From Smittia aterrima (taxonomy: Eukaryota; Arthropoda; Insecta; Diptera; Chironomidae): a stretch of 64,000 nucleotides of DNA. Below the pieces are notes generated by a model. It searched no databases. It was not told where the DNA came from and saw only the letters and a list, made by a program, of their open reading frames with translations. Where the stretch lies: NCBI GenBank assembly GCA_033063855.1, contig CP093831.1, positions 13,888,001 through 13,952,000 of the forward strand. The letters run 5' to 3'. Made by a program: the position numbers and the translations under genes. Positions 1 to 10,996 of this stretch are shown here, piece after piece. How positions within the stretch are numbered: position 1 is the first letter of the stretch; the number at the start of each line of letters is the position of its first letter.

Positions 1-270
1 TCCTGAAGAAAAAAAAAGGTTTAATTAAACGATCATAAAATTCTAAACATTTTTTGGTTGACTTTTGAAATGAGTTCTTCACGTCTTTTGTTTCAGCTGA
101 TATATTAATCTCCCAGCGTGTTATATCAATGTCGTTTCTAAAACAAATATTTATTTTCAAATTTCATATCTTTATTTTTTCTTAATTTTTAAGATGTTCA
201 GTATCGAAATACCCGCGCATTAGAGAGCATCCAAGAAAATTAGTTTAAACTTCTACCAAGTGCCACGACA
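1..270. other. Upstream flank of the DUF229 gene
   Basis: This AT-rich non-coding sequence contains no gene I can support. It presumably holds the promoter and 5' leader of the plus-strand gene that begins at 271. Confidence 0.5.
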
Positions 271-2413
271 ATGTTGAATTTAAAATCACATCTTCCAAGA
301 AAAATAATTGTAGCCATTATCGGAATCTCTTGTTCTACCATAATTACTTTAATTTATCGTTCAAAATCTTCATCGTTTTCGTCAGATAAAATCAACCAAG
401 CTGAAAGTTATTCAAATAATTCATTTCAAGTCACTCCGGGATATCTCGTTTGGTCGCCGCAATGTAAAATAGTAGATTACGATCCATTTGCTAAAGAAAA
501 AATGTCAAAATACAAAGCAAAAGTATTCAAACCGTGTTCTACTCAGAAATCTTTGACGTCAATCGAGCAGAACTTTGAAGAAAATGTGGTTCGACTAATA
601 TTTCACGCTAATCAGATGTCAGACTATTTGTCTAATTCATCAAATCAACTTATGTGCTGGTATAACGAAATTATTCGCGATAACGAAACTGCAAAACCAG
701 ATAAAAAATACAAGCAAGTCTTTAAATAGTTTTTCATCTCAGCTGATTAATTTAATGTTCTTTTAGACTGATGAAAAATCAATATTTTAATGAATCAATT
801 GATATTCCGTCGCCAATAGAATCGATAATTGTCAAATGTAGTGTCAGTTACAAATCAAAAAGCAAGGAGAAAACTAAAACTTTGTACAAAAATGCTCACA
901 CCTTCATTCGCCGAACTCCAGAGAGAGCGAAGGTCTTAGACAAATTCAAGATTTTGTATCCTCAGAAGAAACCGCTCAGTGTCTTGATGATTGGAATTGA
1001 TTCGATTTCAAGATTGAATTTCCTTCGGGCAATGCCGAACACTGCGAAATACGTTCATCAAAATGATTGGTTTGAACTCGAAGGATACAATAAAGTAAAC
1101 AAACCTTTTGCGACGTTTAAGTTTTGGCAAATGTTTCTCTTTAATTTTACTTTAGAATGGCTACCGCACTTATCCAAACTTAATGGCGATTCTTACTGGG
1201 ATAAGTTTCAATAAAAAATATCGAGGCTGTAAAGTAAATCTTGAGGGATACGAGAAATGTCCTTTTCTGTGGAAATATTTTGAGCAAATTGGTTATGCGA
1301 CAGCTTATGCTGAAGACGATCAAAATTTGGAGACCTTTAACTATTGCAAAGATGGATTTGGAACTCAACCAACCACACATTACCTACGATCGTTTGGACT
1401 CGCAGCAGAAGACTTGGGAGGTGATCATGGTAAATGTCTACTTTATCAGCATTATGCCGATTACGTTTATCAAAACGCGATTGATTTCGCTACTGCATAC
1501 AAAGATGATCCGTTCTTCGGTTTGTTTTGGACAAACTCTTTTTCTCATGATGATGTTTATGAACCTGCGTCAATGGATGACAGAATGAAATATTATTTGG
1601 AACAAATGGACGAAAGGGGAATTCTCAATTCGTCAGCTGTGATTTTCTTTAGCGATCATGGAATTCGATATGGGGAAACCAGGATGACATCGGAAGTATG
1701 TAAAATATAAGAAAAAGATTTTAAACATTCAGAGCTTAATTTCATTCAAGATTGGTTGGTTGGAGGAAAGTTTACCTTTCATGTTCATCTGGCTCCCAAA
1801 ATGGTTCAAAGACGAGCATCCTGATTTTGTTGAAAGTCTGAAAGTGAATCGAAATAGACTGACAACAACTTTTGATATTCACATGACGCTTAAACACATT
1901 CTTGAACTTTCTGGAAGAGTTGGAACTCTCGATCCGTCTCAAGGCTGCGAAAAATGTCAAACTCTCTTTCGAGAGGTTCCTTGGAATCGAAGCTGCGATG
2001 ATGCTGGGATTCAAGTCAATTATTGCGCTTGTTCCGATTACAAACCTAGTAAAAAATCAAACGAGGACTTGGCGAAGTACACGACATTCATTCTAAAGTT
2101 TATTAACAATCATGTTGCAGAAAAAATGAGAGAAATAAATTCTACAACATGGCGCTGTGCAGATTTGACATTAAAATCGATTGATACTGTTTCATGTTCA
2201 GAATCTTCAAACCATTTGGGAAAATATTTAATCAAATTTGAAACTATGCCATCGAAAGCCGTGTTTGAAGCTGTAATCCAAGAGAAAGATGACCAGAGTT
2301 TTGAATTGATTGGAAGTGTTTCACGTCTCAACCAATACGGTCGTAAAGGAGATTGTGTTGACAGTGCTAACCTTCGGAATTATTGCTTCTGTCAAAAATT
2401 GAAAGTCAAATAA
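271..2413 (+). CDS. DUF229 family type II membrane protein (sulfatase/phosphatase-like fold)
   Basis: The exons are 271-713, 767-1094, 1156-1695 and 1751-2413, giving 657 residues, the usual length for this insect family. A single hydrophobic segment at about residues 12-29 follows a basic start, so the protein is probably a signal-anchored type II membrane or secretory-pathway protein. Family landmarks in order are LVWSPQCK near the start of the lumenal part, LMIGIDSISRLNF, NLMAILTG at the start of exon 3, FFSDHGIRYG, and LPFMFIWLPKWF in exon 4. The GIDSxSR and DHG motifs resemble the metal-binding sites of the alkaline phosphatase/sulfatase superfamily, but no substrate is established for the family. 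Intron 1 (714-766) keeps the frame only if a GC donor (AA|GCAAGT) is used; the nearby GT donor leads to a stop. Introns 2 and 3 are normal GT-AG and phase 0. It is convergent with SNAP29. Confidence 0.9.
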
Positions 2414-2625
2414 ATTCCAGCACAAAATGAATAATCTTTATTATAACTTTAAATATATTTTAACTAAATTGCAAAACAAGTTGCTTCTTGAAGAAATTCC
2501 TTTGTCGATTTGGAAACTAAATAGAGAAACGAGAAAATCAACTTGGTCGATGGTTGTTTCCTCGTTAGAATCTAATTGAAGCTGTCGCATGCCGTTGACA
2601 AACAAGATTCTTAATTCTCAAATTA

Positions 2626-3345
2626 TTATTTCTTTCCAAGTATTTTGAACATATCGCGGTTTTGTTTTCCGATCTTTGCATCAACATCCTCCACTTTATT
2701 CGAGATATCGTCGATCAGATCGTTTTGTGTGTCAATTTCCAAATTGAGATCGATGGCTAGTCCTTTCAAGCGTGACAAGCTATCGCACATTTCATCAAGA
2801 TTTTGGTCAAGCTGCTTGTTGAAGTTTCCAGAGACTTGCTGCTGCTGTTGTTGACGAATCGGCTCATTGCGAAGACGAGTTGTTGGATGATTAGCAAAAC
2901 GTTCGTCAGCTGTTGGAGATGGCATTGAAGAGATTTCGCTATTCGATGACGAAGTTGACATTTTCGCGTCATAATCACTTTTGCCAGCCAAGTAATTTTT
3001 CAGTCCACCGAACATGCTTTTAATTCCGTTTAAATGTCTTTGACTGAACTTGAGACTCGTATTGATTGTGTCGAGCTGGTCCCTTGTCTTTTCCAGCTGC
3101 TCACGTTGTTTCGCCAATTCCGTTGCAGTTGCGACACCAACTTGTTCAGTCTCGCGAAGCAATCCGATGCTTCTTTGTGATGAGTTCACGGTTCTTTCTT
3201 CGATTTCTTTTCGCTTCTGTTCATACATCTGACGTTGATCGATATAATCGTCATTGGTCTTAACTCTCGAGTTCTTTAGGAATGTGTCGTCGTCCACGTC
3301 GTCATTGAACAGACTTCCGTTTTGCAAATACTGATGGCCAGACAT
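2626..3345 (-). CDS. Snap29: SNAP29-like Qbc-SNARE
   Basis: One coding exon gives 239 residues. SNAP29 supplies two SNARE helices to fusion complexes on internal membranes, including autophagosome-lysosome fusion with syntaxin 17. The first helix lies at about residues 45-125 and contains EQVGVATATELAKQREQL and the family run GIKSMFGGLKNYLAGK. A Ser/Gln-rich linker follows, and the second helix is at about 175-235 (DEMCDSLSRLKGLAIDLN). The linker lacks the palmitoylated cysteine cluster of SNAP25, as expected of SNAP29. I chose the ATG at 3345 (MSGHQYL). The frame continues upstream through a hydrophobic stretch, but that part lies in a probable 5' UTR intron (3357-3421, donor AAG|GTAAAT, acceptor TTTTTAG), so it is not a signal peptide. 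The gene is divergent from dihydropteridine reductase, about 510 bases from ATG to ATG. Confidence 0.9.
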   Translation of the reverse strand: MSGHQYLQNGSLFNDDVDDDTFLKNSRVKTNDDYIDQRQMYEQKRKEIEERTVNSSQRSIGLLRETEQVGVATATELAKQREQLEKTRDQLDTINTSLKFSQRHLNGIKSMFGGLKNYLAGKSDYDAKMSTSSSNSEISSMPSPTADERFANHPTTRLRNEPIRQQQQQQVSGNFNKQLDQNLDEMCDSLSRLKGLAIDLNLEIDTQNDLIDDISNKVEDVDAKIGKQNRDMFKILGKK

Positions 3346-3856
3346 GTTGATAAGAGCTAAAAATATAATTGCGCAAAACAAACAATGAATCATCAAGGAC
3401 AAAAGAAGTTCACTAATTTACCTTAATTCTTTGTAAGCCTGGATATGAGTCACTCCCGTCTGATGTGGAATTCCAGATCTTTCGTCGATTTGACAATTTA
3501 GATTAAGTCAGGAAGTGAAGATAACAAAAAATCTCTCTGACCTTCTGTCTCCGCAAATTAGTTCAAGTTTTTACTTTGCTTAAGTCTTAACTTTAATGAC
3601 AATGATTTAGGAGCTTTTGTAGAATGAAATTTATTCGCTAAACGACCTTAAAAATTAGTTTTAGTTTTACTACGCGCTGAATATTTTCTTTCACCAAACT
3701 CAGCACTGGAACTTTATTAAGCGATTTATTTTCCACGAAGTTTCATTCCAAGCGATCCACTTTCATGAAATTTTATTTTAGTTCCAACTGCAATCTCATA
3801 AGACGAAGTTGTGTGATTTTTTCTTCCGAATTAAAAAATAAAGTTAAACAGTGATA

Positions 3857-4718
3857 ATGTCGGGTCGTGTTTTGGTTTATGGTGGAAAGGGAGCTCTCGG
3901 CAGTGTTGTTGTCAACTTCTTTAAATCGAAGAACTTTGTAAGTTTAATTCATCATCGTAAGATCAATTGAAAGATATTCCGTTATTGCACATTTTTCTTA
4001 GTGAATGTCACTCAATTGAAAACCAGTTTAATTGACTTTCCATTCCGCAATTCACAGAAACTAATTCCGGTTTTACTAATTACTTTTTTAGTGGGTCGGC
4101 AGCATTGATTTGGCTGAGAACTCAGATGCCGATGCAAACATTCTTGTTAACCGCGAAGCTGATTTTGTTGCGCAAGAGACCGAAGTGCTTGAGAAAGTCA
4201 AGGAAGCATTGAATGACAACAAACTTGATGCCGTCATTTGTGTTGCTGGAGGATGGGCGGGAGGAAATGCTTCAAAGGATCTTGCTAAGAACACTGATTT
4301 GATGATCAAGCAATCAGTGTGGTCGTCAACAATTTCGGCTTCGGTTGCTGCGCAGTTCCTTAAAGAAGGTGGAGTTTTGAGTTTGACTGGAGCAAAGCCT
4401 GCTCTTGCAGCTACCCCAGGAATGATTGGATATGGAATAGCTAAAGCTGCTGTTCATCAGTTGACAAAATCATTGTCAGAAGCTGGCTCAGGAATGCCTG
4501 AAAACTCTCTCGTCGTTTCGATCTTACCCATCACTTTGGACACTCCAATGAACAGAAAGTGGATGCCCAAGGCTGACACAACTACTTGGACTCCTCTTGA
4601 ATTCGTTGCCGAACTCTTTTTCACTTGGATTCAACATCCTAATAAGAGACCAGCTTCTGGAAGTTTGGTTCAGCTTGTCACAAAGGAATCGAAGACGGAA
4701 CTGGTAACTGACGAGTAG
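3857..4718 (+). CDS. Dhpr: Dihydropteridine reductase
   Basis: The exons are 3857-3937 and 4092-4718, joined in phase 0 by a 154-base intron, giving 235 residues, the normal family length. The enzyme is a cytosolic short-chain dehydrogenase that reduces quinonoid dihydrobiopterin to tetrahydrobiopterin, the cofactor of phenylalanine, tyrosine and tryptophan hydroxylases. Exon 1 carries the N-terminal glycine-rich nucleotide-binding loop (VYGGKGALGS). Exon 2 begins WVGSIDL and contains VICVAGGWAGGNA and the catalytic Tyr-x-x-x-Lys (GYGIAKAAVHQ). In insects this pathway feeds dopamine, cuticle tanning and pigments. A possible polyadenylation signal, AATAAA, lies near 4860. Confidence 0.93.
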
Positions 4719-5626
4719 TTTCCATCTCCTTCCATGAATCTCATCTCGCTTCGTCCATTCCAGAAATCATCTTGAAGTGACTACTCGATACCGACCAATC
4801 GCATAGAATCTTACTTTGTGTTGTTTAATTGTTGAACGTTTAGTAGAGAAAACCTCGAAAATAAATGTTACACGAGTGCTTTAAAAGCGAAAACAATTTT
4901 TATGCTTCTAGTTGATGACCTTCGATGATTTGCAGTGAACTGTGAAGCTCATGCTATGAGATTGTCTAATTAATTTTTCTGTTGATTTGGTTAAGTGTGA
5001 AGAACTGATTTATTTATTTGTGTGAATGTTTCTTCGTGAATCATTATTAAACTTAGTCTCAATATGTTCAATGAGATTGATCATTTATTTTCTTCAGTTT
5101 TTTTGTAAACCTTATTTACATTTAGTAACGTTTCTTGGTGCATCTTGTAGTACTGAACTTTAACATTCTTTCTGCGGTGCATTTAACATTTAACGAGGCT
5201 GTTTTAAGTGGTTTGTCTGTTTCCCATTTTAGACACTTAATTTGTGTGAGAATGAGGAAATATTAATGTGAAAAAGTTTTTGTTTATGGCAGTTAAAGAA
5301 TCTTAGTAGACAGTCACTCAAGAGAGACATCTTTCAAGCTTTCTATATCATTTCAAACGACTCGATTACCACGATGAAATTTGTTCTTTGCTAAACTTGA
5401 TTTCGACTTTTGTTTTATTTCATGGATGATTCAACTCTCGTAAAAATAAATAAACGACGAATTGCAAAACCAGAAGGAAAAATACAAATTTGATTTTTTT
5501 TTGACTATGAAAAGCCCAAATGAGCTTTCTTTAATTTAGATTTTCGTGATAGAAAACTGAATAAATTAAAGCACGAAACGCGATGAAATAATGAGATGGG
5601 AGAACAAGTTAAGACAAATCATCAAT
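4719..5626. other. Convergent 3' flanks of Dhpr and succinyl-CoA ligase alpha
   Basis: About 0.9 kb of AT-rich sequence holds the 3' ends of two convergent genes. Open frames here are short and have no recognisable protein character. I see no repeat, RNA gene or other element. Confidence 0.6.
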
Positions 5627-7266
5627 TTAGACAAGCTCAAGTCGTTTCATTTCTTTGAACAACTCGCGTCCCATTTGCGCTGGGCTTCTAGTGACGATAA
5701 CTCCGGCTTTTTCGAGTGCGTCGATCTTGTCTTGAGCTCCGCCTTTTCCTCCAGAAATGATGGCACCAGCGTGACCCATGCGACGTCCTGGTGGAGCAGA
5801 GAGACCAGCAATGAAAGAAACAACTGGCTTAGCTTTGATACCCTGAAATAAGAAAAGGATAAAAAATCATGTTTGATGAGTAAAGATTGCACAACTTACA
5901 GCGTTGTATTGCATCAAATAATCGGCGGCCTTTTCTTCAGCAACTCCACCAATTTCTCCAATCATGATAATTCCCTTGGTTTCGGGATCTCTAAGGAACA
6001 CTTCCAAGCAGTCAATGAAATCAGTTCCATTGAAGGGATCACCACCGATACCAACGCACAAGGTCTGGCCTAATCCAACTTCAGTTGTCTGGTGAACAGC
6101 TTCGTATGTCAAAGTTCCTGAACGTGACACAACGCCGATAACACCCTTTTTGTGAATGTGACCAGGCATGATTCCAATTTTGCACTAAAACGAATGTAGA
6201 TTTGATATCAGAAAATTGTCTACTGCAATGCGAAACGCTTAACACTTAAACTGATAACAAAACTTACAGCATCAGGTGCGATGATTCCGGGACAGTTAGG
6301 GCCAACTAAACGTGACTTGTCCTGAGCTAGAAGTCGATTCTTTACTTTGACCATGTCATGCTGAGGAATGCCTTCAGTGATTGCAACAATAAGTGGCATC
6401 TCTGCGTCAATAGCTTCGAGAATAGCTTTAGCGGCTCCAGGTGGTGGAACATAGATCACGGTAGCATGAGCTCCTGTTGCTGAACGAGCTTCAGAGACCT
6501 AAAAATATGATTCATCAATAAAGTGTTATCTAATTTGCAATTTCATATTTTTCTTACAGAGTTGAAAACTGGAAGATCCAAGTGAGTGCGTCCGCCTTTT
6601 CCTGGGCTAACACCTCCAACCATTTTAGTTCCATATTCGATGGCTTGTTGCGAGTGGAAAGTTCCTTGCTTTCCGGTGAATCCCTGACAAATAACTTTCG
6701 TTTCCTTTGTGAGGCGGAGATTCTGGCGGGTTGTTTCGTAGCTGGCGAATCGGACTCCGAACTTTCCTAGGTTCAGACCGTCTGGAAGTACGAGAAACGT
6801 GTAAGCCAAAATGTTTATAAATAAATCATGCGCGAGTAGAAAAATCCTTCGAATCTGTAATCGTTTAGAGGTCAGCATGAAAGAGAGCACTGAACAATCT
6901 CATATGATGCACTCTGATTAAATAAACAAATACCGATTGTTGTTTACGTGATAAACAACTCGGACTTTGGATTAAAAAGAAATGATCAGTCGGCTCTGGA
7001 TTCACAAGTTATCATTCGCGAAAATTTAAAATCAGGGCTTTTGCAGTACTTTCACATCTTTTCGACCAACCCGTGATTGATTGACACCTCAATGTAGTTC
7101 ACAGAAACACACGATGATTAATGAAAGTGAAAAGGTTTTTCATCCCTGACTATTATCCAATCAGTCGCACAATTTTCAACCACCTGAATCCGCGAATTAC
7201 CGAATGTATTCAATAAGAATTATTGCACTTGCCTTTCACTGTCAAGAGCATTCTCGATGTAGCCAT
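5627..7266 (-). CDS. Scsalpha1: Succinyl-CoA ligase [ADP/GDP-forming] subunit alpha, mitochondrial
   Basis: The minus-strand exons are 7233-7266, 6558-6781, 6268-6498, 5900-6184 and 5627-5842, giving 329 residues. The alpha subunit pairs with a beta subunit in the mitochondrial matrix to convert succinyl-CoA to succinate with substrate-level phosphorylation in the TCA cycle. Visible motifs are CQGFTGKQGTFHS (CoA-binding N-terminal domain), YVPPPGAAKAI, GPNCPGIIAP, VSRSGTLTYE, GIGGDPFNGTDF and RRMGHAGAIISGGKGG, which holds the phosphorylated histidine. The short first exon (MATSRMLLTVK) is a plausible targeting sequence. Intron 1 (6782-7232) requires a GC donor (AAAG|GCAAGT); the GT four bases further on leaves the wrong phase. 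The other introns are 57-83 bases, GT-AG and phase 0. The gene is head-to-head with PCGF3, 184 bases between ATGs. Confidence 0.95.
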
Positions 7267-7450
7267 TTTGCAAGGTGATTAAGCTATCGTTTATGTCTAA
7301 ATTCAGTTTTTTTTACGGCCGAAAACCTTGCTCAGAAACTTTTTAACTTGAATAGTTTTCGTCCCTCGAAGCTTTCAAAGTAACAAAATCGGACGATTTC
7401 ATAAAGCAAAAAAACATTTCAAGATTTCTCCTTTAATTTTAAATGAGAAA
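7267..7450. promoter_or_regulatory. Shared divergent promoter, Scsalpha1 / PCGF3
   Basis: Only 184 bases separate the two start codons of genes pointing away from each other, so both promoters must lie here or overlap. No TATA box is evident, as is usual for broadly expressed insect genes. This is inferred from gene arrangement only. Confidence 0.5.
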
Positions 7451-8365
7451 ATGGAAAGAAAGATTAAATTAAAGCCATTGAATCCGTTCATAACATGTCG
7501 AATATGTAAAGGATATTACATAGACGCCACCACGATCGTGGAATGCTTACACACTTGTGAGTATAAAAAGAATTTCATGTTTTCCGAAAATGTTTACACC
7601 AAAATATCAGAGTTGGCTCTTATCAAGCAAGTTCATGTTAAAATATCTGACGGAGTTATGTTTTATTTATTTCAGTTTGCAAGAGCTGTCTTGTGCAGCA
7701 TCTGGAAGAGAAGAACACATGTCCAGACTGCAATTTAGTGATTCATCAGTCACACCCGCTCCAATACATTAGCCACGATAGAACTATGCAAGACATTGTC
7801 TACAAACTAGTTCCGAACCTCCAAGAAAGTGAGTAATCTAAATAAACTTCGTTTTGTTGTTCCCACTGACGATTTCGTTTGTAGATGAAATAACACGAGA
7901 ACGAGAATTTTACAAAGCCCGCAATCTTCCATGTCCTAAGGATGTTCCACAAGAAAATAAGGAAACCGACGATATGGAAACAAAACTGAATGAAGCTCAC
8001 CAAGAGTCTGATTACCATCGAATGGATGAGCAGGTTAATCTTTGTCTCGAGTGCAGCACGAATAGTAACTTGAAAAATCTCAAGAGAAGATTTATTCGTT
8101 GTAGCTCACAAGCCACCATCACACAGCTCAAAAAGTTTGTGGCCAAAAAAGTATTAAATGGAATTGAAAAATATCGCGAGGTGCGTAAAAGAAAATTCTT
8201 CTTCTTTTATCATAGACTAATCCCTTTTCACCTCAGATTGACATTTTGTGCAATGATGAATTGCTTGGCAAGGATCATACATTAAAGTTTGTATACGTGA
8301 CACGTTGGCGATTTAAAGATCCGCCGCTGCGACTCCAGTACAGGCCGAAAATTCTAGATCTTTAA
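7451..8365 (+). CDS. l(3)73Ah: Polycomb group RING finger protein 3 (l(3)73Ah-like)
   Basis: The exons are 7451-7556, 7676-7828, 7885-8180 and 8237-8365, giving 227 residues. PCGF3 is the RING partner of RING1 in a variant PRC1 complex that monoubiquitinates histone H2A in the nucleus. The N-terminal C3HC4 RING (about residues 17-57) has CRICKGYYIDATT, the His and Cys of ECLHTFCKSC (split by intron 1), and CPDC. It is followed by the family signature HPLQYISHDRTMQDIVYKLV. The C-terminal RAWUL domain includes RRFIRCSSQATITQLKKFVA, ILCNDELLGKDHTLKFVYVT and RWRFKDPPLRL. All motifs closely match Drosophila l(3)73Ah. The donor GTGCGT after exon 3 is slightly unusual but is confirmed by the frame. 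Confidence 0.94.
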
Positions 8366-8960
8366 GATAATTCACATCAACAAAGCAACAAAACACAAAT
8401 GACCTTCATTCGGGGATTGGTTAGAGACAGTAAAGCCGAGGAATCAAAATTGTCGATCGAGTACCAACAAGCCCTGCAATCATTCAGAAATTCAGAGAGA
8501 TTTATAATTACTGTTTGCGCAACATCATTTTAGGACGAATTTAACGCGTTAAGATTATAGTTTAATTATGGTGACTTGTTGTCTTTCGCAACTACAAAAT
8601 GCTATTTTAATTTCTATCAATGTTCACCGCTAGAAACGAATTAGAAGAGTTCGCCAGCTAAAGCTGTTACGGTGACAAATATTCATGTCTATTCATGTCT
8701 CAAAATAAAAACTAGAGGATATTTTGATAAGCAAGAACTGGTTTCTCTATCTTCATTGGACCTCGATTGAAAAGTTCATCAGATAATTCTTCAAATTTCA
8801 AAGTATTGAGAGAAATGAAAAAGTAAATATTTTTATTTGAGACAATTTCAGTCTTTCATGAAATCACAAGTAAAAGTCTATCAATGACTAATTTAATTTT
8901 CAGTATTAATTGATAAAGGAACTCTTCAACCTATATTACATCTTTTTGAAGTATCGGCAT
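8366..8960. other. Convergent 3' flanks of PCGF3 and cyclin J
   Basis: About 0.6 kb is non-coding. A candidate polyadenylation signal (AATAAA near 8704) would serve PCGF3 with a 3' UTR of about 350 bases. Nothing else stands out. Confidence 0.55.
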
Positions 8961-10095
8961 CTAGATTGCTCCCAAGGTTAGTTTTGGTCTGTTGAGACGA
9001 CGTCTCTTGATTTCAGGCTTTGCTTCATATTCATCACTGCTTCGGCTACCGGAGCGGTTACCAGGCTTTATCATCAGTCCTAAGCCTGAATCCTTCATGT
9101 CTGTGTCCTCATCGCTGGATATTACTTCAATCTGACGGTAAACGTAATTGTGCCTTTTGTCGACCAACAAAATCATTGTCGAACGGATCTGATCGACTTT
9201 GTAGCGCGTCAATGAAACCAATTTTTCGTTCCAATAGTCATCAAACTGAAGTAGCTTTCGAGTAGCACCAACGATAGAAGCAGCGAGAAGTGAAGGAACG
9301 ATGTTGAAAAACGCAACATCAGAAAGTATTAAATCGAGAAACTGTTTGACGTAATCAAGCGCCTTTTCTGAAATCTCTTTGTGCGCCGGATATTTTCTAT
9401 GCTTTGTGTCATCTTCAGTCACGAGGAAGAACTGAAAGACGTTGATAAATGTGGCAACTGTTGGTCGGATTGTGTTAAATTCCATCGCCTCAAAGATCAG
9501 AAACTCAATCTTGCAGTACATTTTAGCAAATTTTTTGTAAGCGGACTTAGTCTTTTCCTCAGGCAGCTCTTCTTTGAATCGTAGATCACAATCCAAGTCC
9601 TCACGCAAGTCGCAAATTCTCAACAGGTCTTTAATGGACGGAACCAGCTCTGAAATGTGAGATTGGTATTCAAAAGATCCAGAGAAAATGTAAAAGCAAA
9701 CCAACCATCAAGATCTGTTGTTTTAGCAGCCAAGAGCAAACAGATCAGTCCAATCAACTTTTGATGTTCATAATAATCCGAAATGACGTAGTTATCCATG
9801 TAAATATCCAAAATGTAGATAGCTGTGGAAGATATTTAGTTAATTGACAGAAAAGATATGAAAAATATTCTTTTTCCTCACCGAGATGTAATGTCGCCAA
9901 CGAATAGTCCTTGCGCAAAGCAAATACCTTAAGAAGTTCAACCAGTCGTGGTCTTATTGACATCTGATCAGACTTCATTGCAATCTTAATGTTTTTCTTT
10001 TCAGCAGAGAATAAAGTTTCTATGATCTCGTTCCAGTAAACAGTGAAATATCGCAAATTCTGACTGTCACTGAAGAAGTGGACAAACTTCTTCAT
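8961..10095 (-). CDS. CycJ: Cyclin J-like protein
   Basis: The minus-strand exons are about 9882-10095, 9706-9822 and 8961-9649, giving 339 residues. The cyclin N-terminal box spans about residues 45-150, with RPRLVELLKVF, LATLHLAIYILDIYMDNY and LIGLICLLLAAKTTDLDE, the alpha-1/3/5 pattern of cyclins. A second cyclin-like box follows (FLIFEAMEFNTIRPT onward). The serine/acidic tail (SSDEDTDMKDSG) and a basic C-terminal KRRRLNRPK look like a regulatory region and nuclear localisation signal. Placement in cyclin J rests on the spacing LHLAIYILDIYMDxY, LLLAAK, VPSIxDL; another atypical cyclin is possible. Cyclin J has an ovary-enriched role in Drosophila. Intron 2 uses a weak donor (G|GTTGGT). 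The gene is divergent from TRAPPC2 (218 bases between ATGs). Confidence 0.8.
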
Positions 10096-10313
10096 TGCGC
10101 AAGTGATTACTCTGTGTTTTGATTAAGTACGAAAAAGATTTTAAGGGCAAATTAATTTTAGAAACGCGGTCGGTTTTTAGGTTGCTTCCTGAGCAATTCC
10201 AGAGCAAATAAATTTTCAAATATTTCAACGGATTTCATTTAGAGGGGCGTGAATGCTTTGAATCAGGTTCCAAGACCCGTTACAACAAAAACAAAATTAA
10301 AAAATAAAAGAAA

Positions 10314-10844
10314 ATGAGCAGTAGCTACTATTTCGCGATCGTTGGACATAATGACAATCCTATATTTGAACAGGAGTTTGTGAATAGTAAGGAAGTTAAG
10401 GTGAGAACGTTCTTCAATCAAAGATTTTTAGTTTTTCATAAATTTTCATTTGCAGAAAGAAGATCATCGACATTTAAATCAATTTATTGCACACGCAGCG
10501 CTAGATCTCATCGATGAACATAAGTGGAGGAGTAACACAACTTATCTCAAGAGTCTCGACAAGTTCAATCAATTCTTCGTATCAGCGTTTGTTACAGCGA
10601 GTCAAATTCGCTTTGTGATGGTAAATTCCTTATCTCTAATTTCCAGAGCTGTTTGATAGATGCATTTCTAAATCCATAGGTTCATGACACACAGAATGAC
10701 GGTATCAAGAACTTCTTCAACGAAATCTATGAGATCTTTATTAAAACAACTCTAAATCCATTTTACGTGATAAACACTCAAATCAAGTCAGCGCAGTTCC
10801 AAAAGAAAGTTGAGCTCGCTGGAAAAAAGTATTTGTGCAATTAA
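10314..10844 (+). CDS. Trs20: TRAPP complex subunit 2 (sedlin)
   Basis: The exons are 10314-10400, 10456-10620 and 10680-10844, giving 138 residues, the standard sedlin length. All three junctions are phase 0. TRAPPC2 is a longin-fold subunit of the TRAPP complexes that activate Rab1-type GTPases and tether ER-derived vesicles at the Golgi. Landmarks are the N-terminal YYFAIVGHNDNPIFEQEF, HLNQFIAHAALDLIDE at the start of exon 2, NTTYLKSLDKFNQF, and FFNEIYEIFIKTTLNPFY in exon 3. It ends in the conserved pattern with a penultimate cysteine. Confidence 0.95.
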
Positions 10845-10996
10845 TGTAAGCTCGATATTTCAATTAAAGTTTCCTTTTATTTAAATCTCTGGTTTTTCAA
10901 CTAAATCGACGAGGAAGTGCTCTCAGGCTTGGGGAGGCGTCTCTACTTAACAAGCAAATTGTATCACAATCTTTATAGCACATCAGCGACTATTGA

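Noticed and set aside
3346..3402. Hydrophobic N-terminal extension of SNAP29
   Set aside because: It lies in a likely 5' UTR intron with good donor and acceptor sites, and SNAP29 proteins begin near MSxxxYL without a signal peptide.
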